Assembly: GCF_000282475.1 (NCBI RefSeq)
Contig: NZ_AKJF01000058.1
Span: forward strand, 1 to 62,078
Length of the DNA stretch: 62,078 bases
Direction of reading: 5' to 3'
From: Pseudomonas sp. GM78
GTDB lineage: Bacteria; Pseudomonadota; Gammaproteobacteria; Pseudomonadales; Pseudomonadaceae
Shown here: positions 59,769 through 62,078 of the stretch, piece by piece
Layout: every line of letters starts with the position of its first letter
How positions within the stretch are numbered: position 1 is the first letter of the stretch
Made by a program: the position numbers and the translations under genes
Notes under the pieces: model-generated
The model's input: only the letters and a program-made list of their open reading frames with translations
The model's database searches: none
What the model was told of the DNA's origin: nothing

Positions 59769-59830
59769 ATATCCTGCGACAGCGGCAGCCTTGCCGCTGT
59801 CGCTCGAACGGGCCTTCACTAAGGGCTGAC

Positions 59831-61966
59831 ATGACAATGACAAAATTTCCCCACTTGCTCGCCCCCGGCAACATTGGTCCCCTCCAACTGCGTAACCGCA
59901 TCATCATGGCGCCCATGGGCTCCAACTTTGCCGAAGCTGATGGACACTGTGGCGAACGTATCCAGGCCTACTATGAAGCGCGTGCCGAGGGTGGTGCCGG
60001 GCTGTTGATCATGGGCGTGTGCGCCATCGCCTTTCCCGCCGGCACCGCCGAACCGTACCAGGTCGGGGTTTCCTCCGATGAGTTCATTCCGGGCCTGAGC
60101 CGCCTGGCCGAGCGCGTGCACAAGCACGGTGCGAAGATCGCCATGCAACTGCAGCACGCCGGCAAGAACGCCATACGCGACATGGCCGCGGGCCGTCCGC
60201 TGTGGGTGCCGTCGATTCCACCGGCCAGCAGCTCGGACATGATGCAAGCCTTGACTCCCGAGGAGCTTGCCTCGTTCGTCAGCGCCGTGCGCGGTCGCAA
60301 AGGCGGGATAGAGATGCGGGTGATGGACCAGGACGACATCGCACAGATGGTCGAATGGTTTGCCGCCGCCGCCGAACGGGCGCAACGCGCCGGTTTCGAT
60401 GGCGTGGAGATCCACGCCGCGCACAACTACATCATCGCCGGCTTTCTGTCGGCGTATTACAACCGCCGTGATGACGCGTATGGGGGTTCGCTGGAAAATC
60501 GTGCGCGCTTGCTGCTTGAAGTACTGGCCGCCGTGCGCGCTCGGGTGGGTGCAGGCTTTGGCGTCTGGCTGCGCCTGGACGCCGAAGAGATGCTCACCCC
60601 CGGCGGCATCACCCTCGACGATGCAAAGGCGGTAGCGCGCCTGGCTGAAGGCGCTGGCGCCGATGCGGTCAGCGTCTCGGCCTATGCCGCAACCACCAGT
60701 GGCGTGGCGTTTACCGAGGCGCCGCTGGTGCAAAAGCCTGGCGCCTTTCTCGAATGGACAGCGGCCATCAAGCAGTGTGTGAGCATTCCAGTGATTGCCG
60801 TCGGGCGTATCGAGCCCGAAACCGGCGAAACGGCCATTGCCGCTGAGCAGTGCGATTTCATCGCCATGGGTCGCAAATTGCTGGCCGATCCGCAGCTGCC
60901 GAACAAGCTGGTATCCGGTCAGCTGCTGGCTATTCGCCCGTGCATTTATTGCTACGTGTGCGTCAGCCAGATCTTTATCAATGAGCGGGTCAAATGCGCG
61001 GTCAACCCACAAACCGGGCATGAAGCCGAGCGAATCATCGTTCCGGCGGCCACCGCGCAGCATGTGGCGGTGATCGGTGGTGGCCCGGCGGGCCTTGAAG
61101 CGGCGCGCGTGGCGGCCTTGCGCGGACATCGGGTGACGCTGTTCGAACGCAGTGACCGCTTGGGTGGCACGCTGTTCTTTGCCGCCCTGGCCTACCCCGA
61201 GAACGGCCGTCTGCTGGACAACTTGCTGTACCAGGTACAGCAATTGCCCATTGATGTGCATTTGCAGACCTGTGTGGACGCGGCCTTGCTGCGTGACCTG
61301 GGCGTCGATCAGGTGATTGTCGCCACCGGCGCTCAACGCGCGGCCCCGGACATCCCCGGGGCCGATCAGAATCACGTGTGGAGTGGCGATGAACTGCGTC
61401 GCTTGATGACCGGCGACCGTGCCGAGGACATCGCCAAGCGCAAGCTATCGCTGACGCAGCGCACCTTGATGAAGGCCGGCAACCTGATCGGTGTCACCAA
61501 CAGCACCGAGGCCATGCAAAAGTTGTCGCGGGTGTGGATGCCCTTGGGCAAGCGCGTGACCATTATCGGTGGTGGGCTGGTGGGGCTGGAACTGGCGGAG
61601 TTCCTGATCGCCCGCGGGCGTCAGGTCTGTGTGCTGGAAAGCACCGGCCACCTGGGCCGGGAACTGGCGATCGTGCGCCGCTGGCGTGTGCTGCATGGCA
61701 TCCGCGTGCATGGCGGTCAGCTGCTGACCGGCGTGACGGTGACCGCCATCGAGGGCAATCGCGTCCGTTATCAAACGGCCGAAGGTGAAGCCGCCGAGGT
61801 ACGCGGTGACTCGGTGGTGCTGGCCAGCGGTGCAACACCTGACACCACCCTGGGTGATGCGCTGGGCAACGCTGGATTCAAGGTTGTCAGTATTGGTGAT
61901 TGCCAGAGCGTGGGTTACATCGAAGGCGCCATCGCAACCGGCAACCGCGCCGGACGAGAAGCCTGA
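59831..61966 (+). CDS. NADH:flavin oxidoreductase/2,4-dienoyl-CoA reductase-like (BaiCD/enoate reductase type)
   Basis: This 711-residue protein has an N-terminal OYE-like TIM barrel (RIIMAPMGSNFAEADG, VEIHAAHNYIIAGFLS, YNRRDDAYGG), a [4Fe-4S] site C-x2-C-x2-C with a late Cys (CIYCYVCVSQIF, then VKCAVNP), and FAD/NAD Rossmann motifs VAVIGGGPAGLEAARVAALR and VTIIGGGLVGLELAEFLIAR. This is the layout of enoate reductases, dienoyl-CoA reductase and steroid enone reductases BaiCD/BaiH. It is about 40 residues longer than usual. It follows the hydrolase by 62 nt and probably reduces a ring or chain double bond. Confidence 0.85.
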   Translation: MTMTKFPHLLAPGNIGPLQLRNRIIMAPMGSNFAEADGHCGERIQAYYEARAEGGAGLLIMGVCAIAFPAGTAEPYQVGVSSDEFIPGLSRLAERVHKHGAKIAMQLQHAGKNAIRDMAAGRPLWVPSIPPASSSDMMQALTPEELASFVSAVRGRKGGIEMRVMDQDDIAQMVEWFAAAAERAQRAGFDGVEIHAAHNYIIAGFLSAYYNRRDDAYGGSLENRARLLLEVLAAVRARVGAGFGVWLRLDAEEMLTPGGITLDDAKAVARLAEGAGADAVSVSAYAATTSGVAFTEAPLVQKPGAFLEWTAAIKQCVSIPVIAVGRIEPETGETAIAAEQCDFIAMGRKLLADPQLPNKLVSGQLLAIRPCIYCYVCVSQIFINERVKCAVNPQTGHEAERIIVPAATAQHVAVIGGGPAGLEAARVAALRGHRVTLFERSDRLGGTLFFAALAYPENGRLLDNLLYQVQQLPIDVHLQTCVDAALLRDLGVDQVIVATGAQRAAPDIPGADQNHVWSGDELRRLMTGDRAEDIAKRKLSLTQRTLMKAGNLIGVTNSTEAMQKLSRVWMPLGKRVTIIGGGLVGLELAEFLIARGRQVCVLESTGHLGRELAIVRRWRVLHGIRVHGGQLLTGVTVTAIEGNRVRYQTAEGEAAEVRGDSVVLASGATPDTTLGDALGNAGFKVVSIGDCQSVGYIEGAIATGNRAGREA

Positions 61967-62078
61967 AACCCCGACTATAGGAGCGCAATGCTGTTCACTT
62001 AAGCATGGGGTTGTATTTAAGAACTGGATTGGGGGGATATCCATTGCTGCGGTAACGGCCACTTATGGTTTCGCCCTT

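Noticed and set aside
26166-62078. Diterpenoid (dit) resin acid degradation cluster
   Set aside because: No P450, no DitA-type dioxygenase with ferredoxin and no dit-specific enzymes were seen, while IpdA, IpdB and IpdC type genes point to a steroid-like nucleus. It is not fully excluded.

Overview
The window is chromosomal DNA of a Pseudomonas, probably of the P. fluorescens/P. putida assemblage. The evidence is high GC, the classic Pseudomonas REP/REPIN palindromes (GTAGGAGCGAGCCTGCTCGCG and GTGGGAGCGGGCTTGCCCGCG types) between genes, and a ped/exa alcohol-oxidation locus in the usual Pseudomonas arrangement. I saw no tRNA, rRNA, integrase, transposase or CRISPR array.

Region 1 (1-23.3 kb) is the PQQ-dependent alcohol oxidation locus. 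It holds the start of the PQQ biosynthesis operon (pqqA and the 5' part of pqqB) and an ExaC/PedI aldehyde dehydrogenase. It has two quinoprotein alcohol dehydrogenases with opposite metal signatures: pedH with WDYD (lanthanide type) and pedE with WDFS (calcium type). Around them lie cytochrome c550, periplasmic accessory proteins, a pentapeptide-repeat protein, the PedS2/PedR2 two-component pair with a 40-codon ORF in front, an ABC exporter module with substrate-binding and beta-propeller partners, a CxxxCW rhodanese, the PedR1/ErbR regulator, and the NO-sensing pair nosP/nahK. An outer-membrane porin closes the region. A short inverted repeat like TACCTTGGTA recurs in front of several of these genes.

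Region 2 (23.6-62 kb) is a large catabolic cluster that I read as a steroid (sterol or bile acid) degradation locus. It encodes a KshA-like Rieske oxygenase, a 3-alpha-hydroxysteroid dehydrogenase-like SDR, and HsaC-like extradiol and HsaD-like C-C hydrolase enzymes. It also has a nearly complete ring C/D (HIP) module (ipdA, ipdB, ipdC, ipdF, echA20, fadA6-like thiolase, paired acyl-CoA dehydrogenases). Side-chain enzymes are present too: a FATP-type CoA ligase, a FadA5-like thiolase, a 17-beta-HSD type-4-like SDR, and an Ltp2-like aldolase with a DUF35-MaoC partner. A further sub-operon carries a BaiE-like dehydratase with its Tyr-Asp-His residues, an OYE-type reductase and two SDRs, and a BaiCD/enoate-reductase-like flavoprotein ends the cluster. 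Envelope genes (DUF1302, MMPL/RND, YCF48) and two MFS transporters probably handle uptake. No KstD, HsaA/HsaB, KshB or TesEFG equivalent is in the window.

The most striking signal is regulatory. A 19-bp inverted-repeat element, consensus TAGTCYNNNNGGACGATGW, occurs eight times, once in front of each inferred operon of Region 2. It always has the same orientation towards the downstream gene and usually lies about 60-95 nt from the start codon. The cluster encodes one obvious regulator, a LuxR-type protein resembling TeiR/TesR of Comamonas, which I propose binds it. Together the eight sites define a steroid-type regulon that covers every operon of the cluster except the flanking Tat-amidohydrolase and DUF2986 genes.
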